A stretch of DNA of 64,000 nucleotides from assembly GCA_032690845.1 (NCBI GenBank), contig CM064425.1, positions 35,924,240 to 35,988,239 of the forward strand, read 5' to 3'. Position numbers and translations under genes: made by a program. The first letter of the stretch is position 1; every line of letters starts with the position of its first letter. The stretch is from Eleusine coracana subsp. coracana (Eukaryota; Streptophyta; Magnoliopsida; Poales; Poaceae). This document shows, piece by piece, positions 1 to 9,657 of this stretch. The notes below the pieces were generated by a model. It saw only the letters and a list, made by a program, of their open reading frames with translations, ran no database searches and was not told the origin of the DNA.

Positions 1-916
1 ATTCATCTTTGACCAAATCACAATGAATGGTACAATGTTGAGGAGCAACAACTGAAAGAATTTCAGAAATACTAGGTGCACTTGTTACTGCAGGAACTAC
101 CACATCATTCTCTCCCCCTTGAAACAAAGCCGTCCTCGGCTTTGAGGTAATATCAGCACCATGTTTCTTCTTTGTTGCAGCAACAAAAACCTCAGCCTTA
201 ATATCACATTCCTTCATTGGCTTTAGAATGTGACGAACACCTTTATGCATGAAAGAATAATTGTTTGAACGACCACCATGTGTTGCATCAAGATCAAACT
301 GCCATGGTCTTCCTAACAACAAATTGCACGCACTCATCGGTGCCACATCACAATCCATAGTGTCAACATAATCTCCTACTGAAAATTTTACTCTGGCCCT
401 GTGGGTAATTTTCAGCGTGCCACTTTTATTCATCCATTGCATGTAACGAGGTGTAGGAAGCCGCCATGTAGATAAAGATAATGCATGTACCAAATCTGAA
501 CTAATCACATTATTGAAACTTCCACCATCAACAATTAATTTGCATACCTTCTTTTTAATCTTGCACTCTGAATGAAAAATATTACAGCGCTGCCCCTTGA
601 CATCTGCAATGACACCATCTGAATTTACTTCCTGAGACATCAAAGATAAACCCATATGATCTGCAACTTCAATTAATGGTTCGACCTGATCAGCACAAGA
701 AAACTCAAGAACTTCCAACTCTACATTTGATTTGTGCAAATTCGAACACACCACAGCTTGCTTGGGTTTGGACAAAACAGCACTAACAGCCTCCTTGACA
801 CAATGGTGAATTGTATCATAATCTAGCTTTGGAACATCAAAGGACTCAAGTTCAACAATCTTCTTCTTCGACTCAAATGGGGGATCAAATCGGTGTCGTA
901 ATTCTGACTTCATCAC
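1..916 (-). CDS. Protease-like ORF of element C, copy 1 (cut by window edge)
   Basis: This is the N-terminal 305 or so codons of the ORF described at 1876-3402. It starts at the same methionine (914-916) and runs off the left edge. The aspartic protease segment with its VDGGS active-site motif is present. One visible difference from the next copy lies near base 271 (C versus G). Confidence 0.75.
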   Translation of the reverse strand, partial: MMKSELRHRFDPPFESKKKIVELESFDVPKLDYDTIHHCVKEAVSAVLSKPKQAVVCSNLHKSNVELEVLEFSCADQVEPLIEVADHMGLSLMSQEVNSDGVIADVKGQRCNIFHSECKIKKKVCKLIVDGGSFNNVISSDLVHALSLSTWRLPTPRYMQWMNKSGTLKITHRARVKFSVGDYVDTMDCDVAPMSACNLLLGRPWQFDLDATHGGRSNNYSFMHKGVRHILKPMKECDIKAEVFVAATKKKHGADITSKPRTALFQGGENDVVVPAVTSAPSISEILSVVAPQHCTIHCDLVKDE

Positions 917-946
917 TGCCCAAGATGTGCAAGAGTTATCACCTTG

Positions 947-1165
947 TTATGTAAGATCTTGTTGCAATTGCCTCCACCATAGCAAAACAGCAAAGGAGAA
1001 TGTTTGCTTTGCCAAATTTACTAATTGGTTTAGTGGCAATTCACCAATCCTATAGAAAGCTTCTATATCATCCTCCCACTCATAATACTCAGATCGAGAA
1101 TTTGTTGTATATAGTGTTGGCACAAACTTCAAGTATAGGTCAAAATCGTAGGAATCCATCACCAC
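947..1165 (-). pseudogene. Gag N-terminal stub of element C, copy 1
   Basis: Seventy-two codons follow the PBS. The segment ending in ALLWWRQL-like residues matches the gag (retrotrans_gag) core seen in element J (ALLWWREY). A TAA stop ends it, but the reading frame continues without a shift through ten more codons into the methionine of the protease ORF. Gag is therefore reduced to a stub fused in frame, apart from one stop codon, to the protease. The zinc knuckle is missing. Confidence 0.7.
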
Positions 1166-1212
1166 AAATCAGCAGCAAGTACCGTGAGCAACCCGGCAAA
1201 ACTGATACCAAA

Positions 1213-2356
1213 TGATAAGAACACGACGACGGTGTCCGGATTTTATCCCAATCTTTCACGGTACAGCATGTACTAGCAAGTATATATAGGTATTGAAACT
1301 TGTTATCTCAGCTATAAATAGATAGAACAACAATCTCAAGATCAATGATCCAGCAACCACAATAAAATAGACACCACAGATTTGTTATCCAAGAGCAATC
1401 ATAAACCAGCTAGAACACGATAGGAAGATACCGGCTTACAAGAACTTGATGTAGATGCAAACTAGTAGAGATAAACTCTCCAACTCATTACTTAGACAAG
1501 CATGATCTGGAGATGGGGAACCACAAGTTCCAGCACGCACCCAAGGGAAGAATCACTTGATCACGCACTTCAGCGACCGGCAGAGATCGGCGGCAGCAAC
1601 CGGTAGAGGAGGGCAACACCTCTAGGGTTTCTTGGAGGACACCACGACCAAAAACACAATAAAATCACCTCCTCCCTTACAGGGGCGCTGGCCCTAGGCT
1701 ATATGGCATGCAAGCCAGCCAAAAACCCAGTTCAACTCGAACACATCTAAAAACAGACTCGGACTCAACACAACTCAGAATTGTTTTGCTTATTGCGACC
1801 GCTAGGGAATTTATTTGACTATGGGGCCAGATCCGTTGGAAAGGTTATCAAATTATCTTTCCAACGAGTATTTACTCAGCCCAATCCGACTCCGTATGGC
1901 CCAGTTATGCTACTTTTACTCCGCACCTGTCTGGCTGATCCTAAACCGAGTCCGAACTGATTTTGAGTTTCCATATCTTCTGATTTCGTGACTGGGTGGA
2001 CTTGAGACCGTGTAGACTTTGAAAGTAAAGTATTGCATACCTTTGGGAAGTCCTGTAACACCAATATATGTTCCTTACTTTTCACAAGTGGCACAACCAT
2101 TGATCCAATCATAACATATTCCTTCGTTTCTCCTTTCTTTTCCTCAACCTTCAGATTGGTCCCAATGAAAACATTGCATGGCATAAAATAATTGGCTAGC
2201 AAATCCTCACTTTGCTCTTCATTTTTCATAATATTTGTCAAAGATCCAAACTGAATGTTAGAGTATTTTGACACATCATGTTCTGCAATATGTGTAAAAT
2301 CATGCTTGTTTTCAGAATACGTAGTTTTAATGACTCGATGAGCCATGGGCTCATCA
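1213..2356 (-). mobile_element. LTR of element C, copy 1
   Basis: On the minus strand this 1,144-bp LTR begins TGATGAG and ends CTTATCA, an imperfect 7-bp terminal inverted repeat. A purine tract ends immediately upstream (complement of 2357-2373) and a TGGTATCAG motif matching the start of a tRNA-iMet PBS lies two bases beyond the other end. The first 481 bp on the minus strand are open in the frame of the upstream protease ORF, so the LTR encodes about 160 C-terminal residues. Confidence 0.9.
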
Positions 2357-3402
2357 TCCTCCCTTCCTTGAATCAAAGCCGTCCTCGGCTTTGACAGAAT
2401 TTGACGAGCTCCTCTCCTATTCAGATCAACACCAATAGCACTGTTTAGACAATTCTTTGCATCACTATTATTTTTCCCTTTATGTAATTCATCTTTGACC
2501 AAATCACAATGAATGGTACAATGTTGAGGAGCAACAACTGAAAGAATTTCAGAAATACTAGGTGCACTTGTTACTGCAGGAACTACCACATCATTCTCTC
2601 CCCCTTGAAACAAAGCCGTCCTCGGCTTTGAGGTAATATCAGCACCATGTTTCTTCTTTGTTGCAGCAACAAAAACCTCAGCCTTAATATCACATTCCTT
2701 CATTGGCTTTAGAATGTGACGAACACCTTTATGCATGAAAGAATAATTGTTTGAACGACCACCATGTGTTGCATGAAGATCAAACTGCCATGGTCTTCCT
2801 AACAACAAATTGCACGCACTCATCGGTGCCACATCACAATCCATAGTGTCAACATAATCTCCTACTGAAAATTTTACTCTGGCCCTGTGGGTAATTTTCA
2901 GCGTGCCACTTTTATTCATCCATTGCATGTAACGAGGTGTAGGAAGCCGCCATGTAGATAAAGATAATGCATGTACCAAATCTGAACTAATCACATTATT
3001 GAAACTTCCACCATCAACAATTAATTTGCATACCTTCTTTTTAATCTTGCACTCTGAATGAAAAATATTACAGCGCTGCCCCTTGACATCTGCAATGACA
3101 CCATCTGAATTTACTTCCTGAGACATCAAAGATAAACCCATATGATCTGCAACTTCAATTAATGGTTCGACCTGATCAGCACAAGAAAACTCAAGAACTT
3201 CCAACTCTACATTTGATTTGTGCAAATTCGAACACACCACAGCTTGCTTGGGTTTGGACAAAACAGCACTAACAGCCTCCTTGACACAATGGTGAATTGT
3301 ATCATAATCTAGCTTTGGAACATCAAAGGACTCAAGTTCAACAATCTTCTTCTTCGACTCAAATGGGGGATCAAATCGGTGTCGTAATTCTGACTTCATC
3401 AC
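1876..3402 (-). CDS. Protease-like ORF of element C that runs into the LTR, 508 aa
   Basis: The N-terminal residues (MKSELRHRFDPP) are a gag remnant. The middle holds a retropepsin-like domain with active site VDGGS at about residue 130 and the flap/LLLGRPW region at about residue 200, typical of CRM-type Ty3/gypsy proteases. Two similar SKPRTAL-type segments (about residues 259 and 338) each overlap a purine tract; in related elements this motif marks the end of integrase at the PPT. The last 160 or so codons lie in the LTR and match nothing I recognise. RT, RNase H and integrase are absent. The long open frame may survive only because the array is young. The start is the first methionine after the in-frame TAA at 3433-3435. 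Confidence 0.75.
   Translation of the reverse strand: MMKSELRHRFDPPFESKKKIVELESFDVPKLDYDTIHHCVKEAVSAVLSKPKQAVVCSNLHKSNVELEVLEFSCADQVEPLIEVADHMGLSLMSQEVNSDGVIADVKGQRCNIFHSECKIKKKVCKLIVDGGSFNNVISSDLVHALSLSTWRLPTPRYMQWMNKSGTLKITHRARVKFSVGDYVDTMDCDVAPMSACNLLLGRPWQFDLHATHGGRSNNYSFMHKGVRHILKPMKECDIKAEVFVAATKKKHGADITSKPRTALFQGGENDVVVPAVTSAPSISEILSVVAPQHCTIHCDLVKDELHKGKNNSDAKNCLNSAIGVDLNRRGARQILSKPRTALIQGREDDEPMAHRVIKTTYSENKHDFTHIAEHDVSKYSNIQFGSLTNIMKNEEQSEDLLANYFMPCNVFIGTNLKVEEKKGETKEYVMIGSMVVPLVKSKEHILVLQDFPKVCNTLLSKSTRSQVHPVTKSEDMETQNQFGLGLGSARQVRSKSSITGPYGVGLG
2357..2393 (-). promoter_or_regulatory. PPT of element C with adjacent hairpin (also 4843-4879)
   Basis: On the minus strand a purine run (AAGGAAGGGAGGA) ends exactly at the LTR start and should prime plus-strand DNA synthesis. 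Directly upstream is a perfect 8-bp stem, CAAAGCCG/CGGCTTTG, with a 4-base loop (2374-2393). A second copy of the stem next to another purine run lies at 2611-2630 (also 125-144 and 5097-5116). Confidence 0.7.
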
Positions 3403-3432
3403 TGCCCAAGATGTGCAAGAGTTATCACCTTG

Positions 3433-3651
3433 TTATGTAAGATCTTGTTGCAATTGCCTCCACCATAGCAAAACAGCAAAGGAGAATGTTTGCTTTGCCA
3501 AATTTACTAATTGGTTTAGTGGCAATTCACCAATCCTATAGAAAGCTTCTATATCATCCTCCCACTCATAATACTCAGATCGAGAATTTGTTGTATATAG
3601 TGTTGGCACAAACTTCAAGTATAGGTCAAAATCGTAGGAATCCATCACCAC
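3433..3651 (-). pseudogene. Gag N-terminal stub of element C, copy 2
   Basis: Identical in protein to the stub at 947-1165, with the same TAA stop followed by an open frame into the protease ORF at 1876-3402. The stop is present in every unit, so it predates the amplification. Confidence 0.7.
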
Positions 3652-3698
3652 AAATCAGCAGCAAGTACCGTGAGCAACCCGGCAAAACTGATACCAAA

Positions 3699-4842
3699 TG
3701 ATAAGAACACGACGACGGTGTCCGGATTTTATCCCAATCTTTCACGGTACAGCATGTACTAGCAAGTATATATAGGTATTGAAACTTGTTATCTCAGCTA
3801 TAAATAGATAGAACAACAATCTCAAGATCAATGATCCAGCAACCACAATAAAATAGACACCACAGATTTGTTATCCAAGAGCAATCATAAACCAGCTAGA
3901 ACACGATAGGAAGATACCGGCTTACAAGAACTTGATGTAGATGCAAACTAGTAGAGATAAACTCTCCAACTCATTACTTAGACAAGCATGATCTGGAGAT
4001 GGGGAACCACAAGTTCCAGCACGCACCCAAGGGAAGAATCACTTGATCACGCACTTCAGCGACCGGCAGAGATCGGCGGCAGCAACCGGTAGAGGAGGGC
4101 AACACCTCTAGGGTTTCTTGGAGGACACCACGACCAAAAACACAATAAAATCACCTCCTCCCTTACAGGGGCGCTGGCCCTAGGCTATATGGCATGCAAG
4201 CCAGCCAAAAACCCAGTTCGACTCGAACACATCTAAAAACAGACTCGGACTCAACACAACTCAGAATTGTTTTGCTTATTGCGACCGCTAGGGAATTTAT
4301 TTGACTATGGGGCCAGATCCGTTGGAAAGGTTATCAAATTATCTTTCCAACGAGTATTTACTCAGCCCAATCCGACTCCGTATGGCCCAGTTATGCTACT
4401 TTTACTCCGCACCTGTCTGGCTGATCCTAAACCGAGTCCGAACTGATTTTGAGTTTCCATATCTTCTGATTTCGTGACTGGGTGGACTTGAGACCGTGTA
4501 GACTTTGAAAGTAAAGTATTGCATACCTTTGGGAAGGCCTGTAACACCAATATATGTTCCTTACTTTTCACAAGTGGCACAACCATTGATCCAATCATAA
4601 CATATTCCTTCGTTTCTCCTTTCTTTTCCTCAACCTTCAGATTGGTCCCAATGAAAACATTGCATGGCATAAAATAATTGGCTAGCAAATCCTCACTTTG
4701 CTCTTCATTTTTCATAATATTTGTCAAAGATCCAAACTGAATGTTAGAGTATTTTGACACATCATGTTCTGCAATATGTGTAAAATCATGCTTGTTTTCA
4801 GAATACGTAGTTTTAATGACTCGATGAGCCATGGGCTCATCA
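3699..4842 (-). mobile_element. LTR of element C, copy 2
   Basis: Same 1,144-bp LTR, 2,486 bp from copy 1, with the same TGATGAG/CTTATCA ends. It has interior sequence on both sides, which defines a shared-LTR tandem array rather than separate insertions. It differs from copy 1 at scattered bases such as the D-to-A codon change near 4549. Confidence 0.9.
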
Positions 4843-5888
4843 TCCTCCCTTCCTTGAATCAAAGCCGTCCTCGGCTTTGACAGAATTTGACGAGCTCCTC
4901 TCCTATTCAGATCAACACCAATAGCACTGTTTAGACAATTCTTTGCATCACTATTATTTTTCCCTTTATGTAATTCATCTTTGACCAAATCACAATGAAT
5001 GGTACAATGTTGAGGAGCAACAACTGAAAGAATTTCAGAAATACTAGGTGCACTTGTTACTGCAGGAACTACCACATCATTCTCTCCCCCTTGAAACAAA
5101 GCCGTCCTCGGCTTTGAGGTAATATCAGCACCATGTTTCTTCTTTGTTGCAGCAACAAAAACCTCAGCCTTAATATCACATTCCTTCATTGGCTTTAGAA
5201 TGTGACGAACACCTTTATGCATGAAAGAATAATTGTTTGAACGACCACCATGTGTTGCATGAAGATCAAACTGCCATGGTCTTCCTAACAACAAATTGCA
5301 CGCACTCATCGGTGCCACATCACAATCCATAGTGTCAACATAATCTCCTACTGAAAATTTTACTCTGGCCCTGTGGGTAATTTTCAGCGTGCCACTTTTA
5401 TTCATCCATTGCATGTAACGAGGTGTAGGAAGCCGCCATGTAGATAAAGATAATGCATGTACCAAATCTGAACTAATCACATTATTGAAACTTCCACCAT
5501 CAACAATTAATTTGCATACCTTCTTTTTAATCTTGCACTCTGAATGAAAAATATTACAGCGCTGCCCCTTGACATCTGCAATGACACCATCTGAATTTAC
5601 TTCCTGAGACATCAAAGATAAACCCATATGATCTGCAACTTCAATTAATGGTTCGACCTGATCAGCACAAGAAAACTCAAGAACTTCCAACTCTACATTT
5701 GATTTGTGCAAATTCGAACACACCACAGCTTGCTTGGGTTTGGACAAAACAGCACTAACAGCCTCCTTGACACAATGGTGAATTGTATCATAATCTAGCT
5801 TTGGAACATCAAAGGACTCAAGTTCAACAATCTTCTTCTTCGACTCAAATGGGGGATCAAATCGGTGTCGTAATTCTGACTTCATCAC
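4362..5888 (-). CDS. Protease-like ORF of element C, copy 3, 508 aa
   Basis: Same product as 1876-3402 with one visible residue change in the LTR-encoded tail (D to A near base 4549). It keeps the VDGGS active site and the LLLGRPW segment. The C-terminal 160 or so codons lie in LTR copy 2. Confidence 0.75.
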   Translation of the reverse strand: MMKSELRHRFDPPFESKKKIVELESFDVPKLDYDTIHHCVKEAVSAVLSKPKQAVVCSNLHKSNVELEVLEFSCADQVEPLIEVADHMGLSLMSQEVNSDGVIADVKGQRCNIFHSECKIKKKVCKLIVDGGSFNNVISSDLVHALSLSTWRLPTPRYMQWMNKSGTLKITHRARVKFSVGDYVDTMDCDVAPMSACNLLLGRPWQFDLHATHGGRSNNYSFMHKGVRHILKPMKECDIKAEVFVAATKKKHGADITSKPRTALFQGGENDVVVPAVTSAPSISEILSVVAPQHCTIHCDLVKDELHKGKNNSDAKNCLNSAIGVDLNRRGARQILSKPRTALIQGREDDEPMAHRVIKTTYSENKHDFTHIAEHDVSKYSNIQFGSLTNIMKNEEQSEDLLANYFMPCNVFIGTNLKVEEKKGETKEYVMIGSMVVPLVKSKEHILVLQAFPKVCNTLLSKSTRSQVHPVTKSEDMETQNQFGLGLGSARQVRSKSSITGPYGVGLG

Positions 5889-5918
5889 TGCCCAAGATGT
5901 GCAAGAGTTATCACCTTG

Positions 5919-6137
5919 TTATGTAAGATCTTGTTGCAATTGCCTCCACCATAGCAAAACAGCAAAGGAGAATGTTTGCTTTGCCAAATTTACTAATTGG
6001 TTTAGTGGTAATTCACCAATCCTATAGAAAGCTTCTATATCATCCTCCCACTCATAATACTCAGATCGAGAATTTGTTGTATATAGTGTTGGCACAAACT
6101 TCAAGTATTGGTCAAAATCGTAGGAATCCATCACCAC
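5919..6137 (-). pseudogene. Gag N-terminal stub of element C, copy 3
   Basis: Seventy-two codons as in the other units, with one residue difference (Q for L near residue 10). It ends at the shared TAA and lies just downstream of the PBS. Confidence 0.7.
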
Positions 6138-6173
6138 AAATCAACAGCAAGTACCGTGAGCAACCCGGCAAAA

Positions 6174-6182
6174 CTGATACCA
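6174..6182 (-). other. Primer binding site of element C (tRNA-iMet type), also at 1202-1210 and 3688-3696
   Basis: The minus strand reads TGGTATCAG two bases after the LTR end. This equals the first nine bases of the common plant tRNA-iMet PBS (TGGTATCAGAGC). The match stops after nine bases, so priming efficiency is uncertain. Confidence 0.75.
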
Positions 6183-6184
6183 AA

Positions 6185-7328
6185 TGATAAGAACACGACG
6201 ACGGTGTCCGGATTTTATCCCAATCTTTCACGGTACAGCATGTACTAGCAAGTATATATAGGTATTGAAACTTGTTATCTCAGCTATAAATAGATAGAAC
6301 AACAATCTCAAGATCAATGATCCAGCAACCACAATAAAATAGACACCACAGATTTGTTATCCAAGAGCAATCATAAACCAGCTAGAACACGATAGGAAAA
6401 TACCGGCTTACAAGAACTTGATGTAGATGCAAACTAGTAGAGATAAACTCTCCAACTCATTACTTAGACAAGCATGATCTGGAGATGGGGAACCACAAGT
6501 TCCAGCACGCACCCAAGGGAAGAATCACTTGATCACGCACTTCAGCGACCGGCAGAGATCGGCGGCAGCAACCGGTAGAGGAGGGCAACACCTCTAGGGT
6601 TTCTTGGAGGACACCACGACCAAAAACACAATAAAATCACCTCCTCCCTTACAGGGGCGCTGGCCCTAGGCTATATGGCATGCAAGCCAGCCAAAAACCC
6701 AGTTCGACTCGAACACATCTAAAAATAGACTCGGACTCAACACAACTCAGAATTGTTTTGCTTATTGCGACCGCTAGGGAATTTATTTGACTATGGGGCC
6801 AGATCCGTTGGAAAGGTTATCAAATTATCTTTCCAACGAGTATTTACTCAGCCCAATCCGACTCCGTATGGCCCAGTTATGCTACTTTTACTCCGCACCT
6901 GTCTGGCTGATCCTAAACTGAGTCCGAACTGATTTTGAGTTTCCATATCTTCTGATTTCGTGACTGGGTGGACTTGAGACCGTGTAGACTTTGAAAGTAA
7001 AATATTGCATACCTTTGGGAAGGCCTGTAACACCAATATATGTTCCTTACTTTTCACAAGTGGCACAACCATTGATCCAATCATAACATATTCCTTCGTT
7101 TCTCCTTTCTTTTCCTCAACCTTCAGATTGGTCCCAATGAAAACATTGCATGGCATAAAATAATTGGCTAGCAAATCCTCACTTTGCTCTTCATTATTCA
7201 TAATATTTGTCAAAGATCCAAACTGAATGTTAGAGTATTTTGACACATCATGTTCTGTAATATGTGTAAAATCATGCTTGTTTTCAGAATACGTAGTTTT
7301 AATGACTCGATGAGCCATGGGCTCATCA
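6185..7328 (-). mobile_element. LTR of element C, copy 3 (5' end of the array)
   Basis: This is the outermost LTR on the minus strand. Its end at 7328 abuts the interrupted protease of element B, which shows that C inserted into B. The 163-residue ORF at 6848-7339 is only the LTR-encoded tail plus a few flanking codons, not a gene. The TSD cannot be checked because the other array border is outside the window. Confidence 0.9.
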
Positions 7329-7982
7329 GGGAGTCCCACTTATATCGAAGCTTATGTCACCACTCCCAACATCAATACTTGCCTTTGCTGCCCTCAAGAA
7401 GGGTCTGCCTAAGATCAACGGGGTCCTCGTCCTCTTATCCATATCAAGCACAATAAAATCAACAGGGACGATATGATCTCCAATTTGAACAGGCACATCC
7501 TCAGCAATTCCATCAGGGAAGCGTACCGATTGATCGGCTAACTCCAAACACATACCCATAGGCTCTAACTCAATTAAATTGAAATTTGTGAATATATGAC
7601 AGGGAATAACCCTTACGCTTGCTCTAAGATCGCACAAGCACCTATCAAATATCCTTGTTCCAATCATGCATTTGATGCTTGGTGATCCAGGGTCGGGTTT
7701 CTTCTCCAGTGCAACATCATTGATTGCCGTCGTTAGTTCCTTAGTGACCTTCACAACCTCCTTATAAACTAGAGACTTCTTGTTTTACATCATGTCCTTA
7801 ATGTACTTGGCATAGGTGGGAACTTGGATAGCGTCAGCAAAAGGGACATTGATGTAAAGCTTCTTCATAATATCGATGAACCTTGCAAATTGCTCGTCGT
7901 GTTGTCGCGCTCTTTCTTTCTTCGTTAGTAGTTGAGTATCCAGAAACATGGCAGGGCCATGCTCTTCTGTCTCCACGCCCAT
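7329..7982 (-). pseudogene. Protease region of element B, truncated
   Basis: The piece at 7785-7982 is the linker ending YAKYIKDMM, followed by an in-frame TAA and then the protease at 7329-7754. The protease contains CDLRASVRVIP, where the family normally has D-L-G-A; glycine to arginine beside the catalytic aspartate should inactivate it. The ILGRPFLRAA strand is intact. The frame is cut at 7329 by element C. Confidence 0.8.
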
Positions 7983-8001
7983 TTTTAGACTAGAGAGGTC
8001 A

Positions 8002-9539
8002 TCATCCTCCTTGCGTCGATCGGCGCTGATAGGGTTGTCGCGCTGATCGGCGCTTGGTGTGCGCCGATCCGGCGCGGGGCTTCTTTGCTCCCGTAGAGTG
8101 CTCTAGATCTTCTGTTTGTTTTCCTGATCGTGTAGCTATTGCCTTCAACTGCTCTGCAGACATCGTATTGCCAGGAATAGCCCCCTTGTTGCCTTGAATG
8201 GCTTGCGATAGTTGTCCCATCTGTTGCTCCATAATCTTGGTATGCTTCAAAATCTACTCATTGGAGCTCCCAATTTCTATCACCTTTTCATTAATTCCCT
8301 CAAGGACACGATCAATCTCCTTGAATTTAGCTTGATTGTCCTTGTTGATCTTCTCTTGAGCTTGGAAGAACTTGTGACATTGGAGACGAAGTGGGATAGA
8401 ATTTTGCATGGACGAACTAGGAGAGAAAGAACTCCTTTGTTGCTGATATTGGGGCTTCCATCCACTATTCTTCATATATTCTAGCATCTTCATCTCTTCA
8501 GGGCAATATTTCTGCACATGACCAAATTCTCCACACTCACTACATGTGGAGCGTGATTCCGCCAGCTTGGGTGTCTCTTCCTTAGGGATATGAAGATTAT
8601 TGTCTAACCTCCTTTGAATAGCATAGAGGCGATCTATAATCAAGTCTACGTGAGTCTTCTCAATCACACTCTTCGCTACTCCTTTTGAAGGTTGCAAATT
8701 CCCTGAGCTTGTCTCACCATCCCACGATTGATTTTCAACTAGCAACTTGATCCAATTCTTAACTTCGGTGGGGGTTTTTGACCTGAATGATCCTGCAGCT
8801 GAAGCGTCCAAATGTTGACGTGATAAAAGATTCAATGTCGTGTAGAACTTCTCAACAACTTCTCCAACCGTCAGACCATGATGAGGGCATGCATCCATAT
8901 ATTCATTGTATATTTCCCATGCTTCTCCAATGCTCTCATCAATATTCTGTGTAAATCCAAGAATCTTATTTTTCAAAGCTTGAGTCTTACCAGGTGGGGG
9001 GGAGTATTTGGCCAAAAATTCAGCTGCTAACATGTTCCACACCATTTTTACTGTGTTTTCCAATCATTGTACCATTGCTTGGGGCGTCCAACTAGAGAGA
9101 AGGGGAACAGCCGCACACGTGCTTGATCTCCTGTCAATCCCGCTATCTTGAATGTACTGCAAACCTCAAGGAAGTGTTGCAAGTGATGATTGGGATCTTC
9201 TGAACCTATGAACGGTTGTTGCGCCACTATTCCAACATATCTCTCCAATTGATACAGAAGTTGATCTTGAGCTTCTTGGAAATCTGTTTTGACAATACTA
9301 GTCAATTGTGGCTTGAGACGATTAACCATAGGTACCTCTGCCATCTCCTCTTCTTCTTGCACTTGAACTGAGTCTTCTATTGTGAATAATACTCGAGGTG
9401 TTGCGCGGAGTGCTTCTAAATCTCCAAGTGACTTGCTTCTCTTCTCCGTTGTTCTCTTCTTGTGAAAGAGTCTTTCTGGATCATCAGCGTAATTAGAGGG
9501 TTTGTTTGACTTAGGACCATCCATACCTGTTAGTTTCAC
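8002..9539 (-). pseudogene. Gag of element B
   Basis: The capsid-like segment starts at MDGPKSNKP near 9524 and includes FLEVCSTFKI and LFPFSL, typical of plant Ty3/gypsy gag (Retrotrans_gag). The frame shifts near 9050-9063 and continues at 8254-9063 with a CX2CX4HX4C zinc knuckle (CSECGEFGHVQKYC) at about residue 175 of that piece. A TAG near 8251-8256 and a frameshift near 8000 break it further. The C-terminal spacer at 8030-8080 contains three GCCGATC-type motifs that also occur in the B LTR. Confidence 0.8.
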
Positions 9540-9625
9540 TTAACAAAATATATGTACTAGAGAGACAAGTAAAGCACAATGACTAAACACTAATACATCA
9601 AACAATGTTTAAAAACCTGCTATGG

Positions 9626-9643
9626 TCCCCGGCGACGGTGCCA
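9626..9643 (-). other. Primer binding site of element B (tRNA-Asp type)
   Basis: The minus strand reads TGGCACCGTCGCCGGGGA. This matches the complement of the 3' end of plant tRNA-Asp (TGGCGCCGTTGCCGGGGA) with two mismatches. That primer is characteristic of Athila/Tat elements. Confidence 0.85.
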
Positions 9644-9657
9644 GAAAAAGGTAGGCT

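Larger units (their letters stand above)
1..7328 (-). repeat. Tandem array of a CRM-like LTR retrotransposon derivative (element C), period 2,486 bp
   Basis: Base 1 matches base 2487, and blocks at 947, 3433 and 5919 repeat exactly 2,486 bp apart. The order on the minus strand is LTR, interior, LTR, interior, LTR, interior. Each LTR is 1,144 bp and each interior 1,342 bp. Copies differ by only a few single bases (for example near 271/2757, 2063/4549 and 6009/3523), so the amplification is recent. The interior keeps a PBS, a gag stub, a protease-like ORF and a PPT; RT and integrase are absent. The right border at 7328 is exact because copy three diverges there into element B. The left end lies outside the window, so the unit number is unknown. 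The CRM-like assignment rests on the protease sequence and on the pol frame running through the PPT into the LTR. Confidence 0.93.

Noticed and set aside
7250..7456. 68-codon plus-strand frame over the C/B border
   Set aside because: It crosses an insertion border and is antisense to the protease of B.
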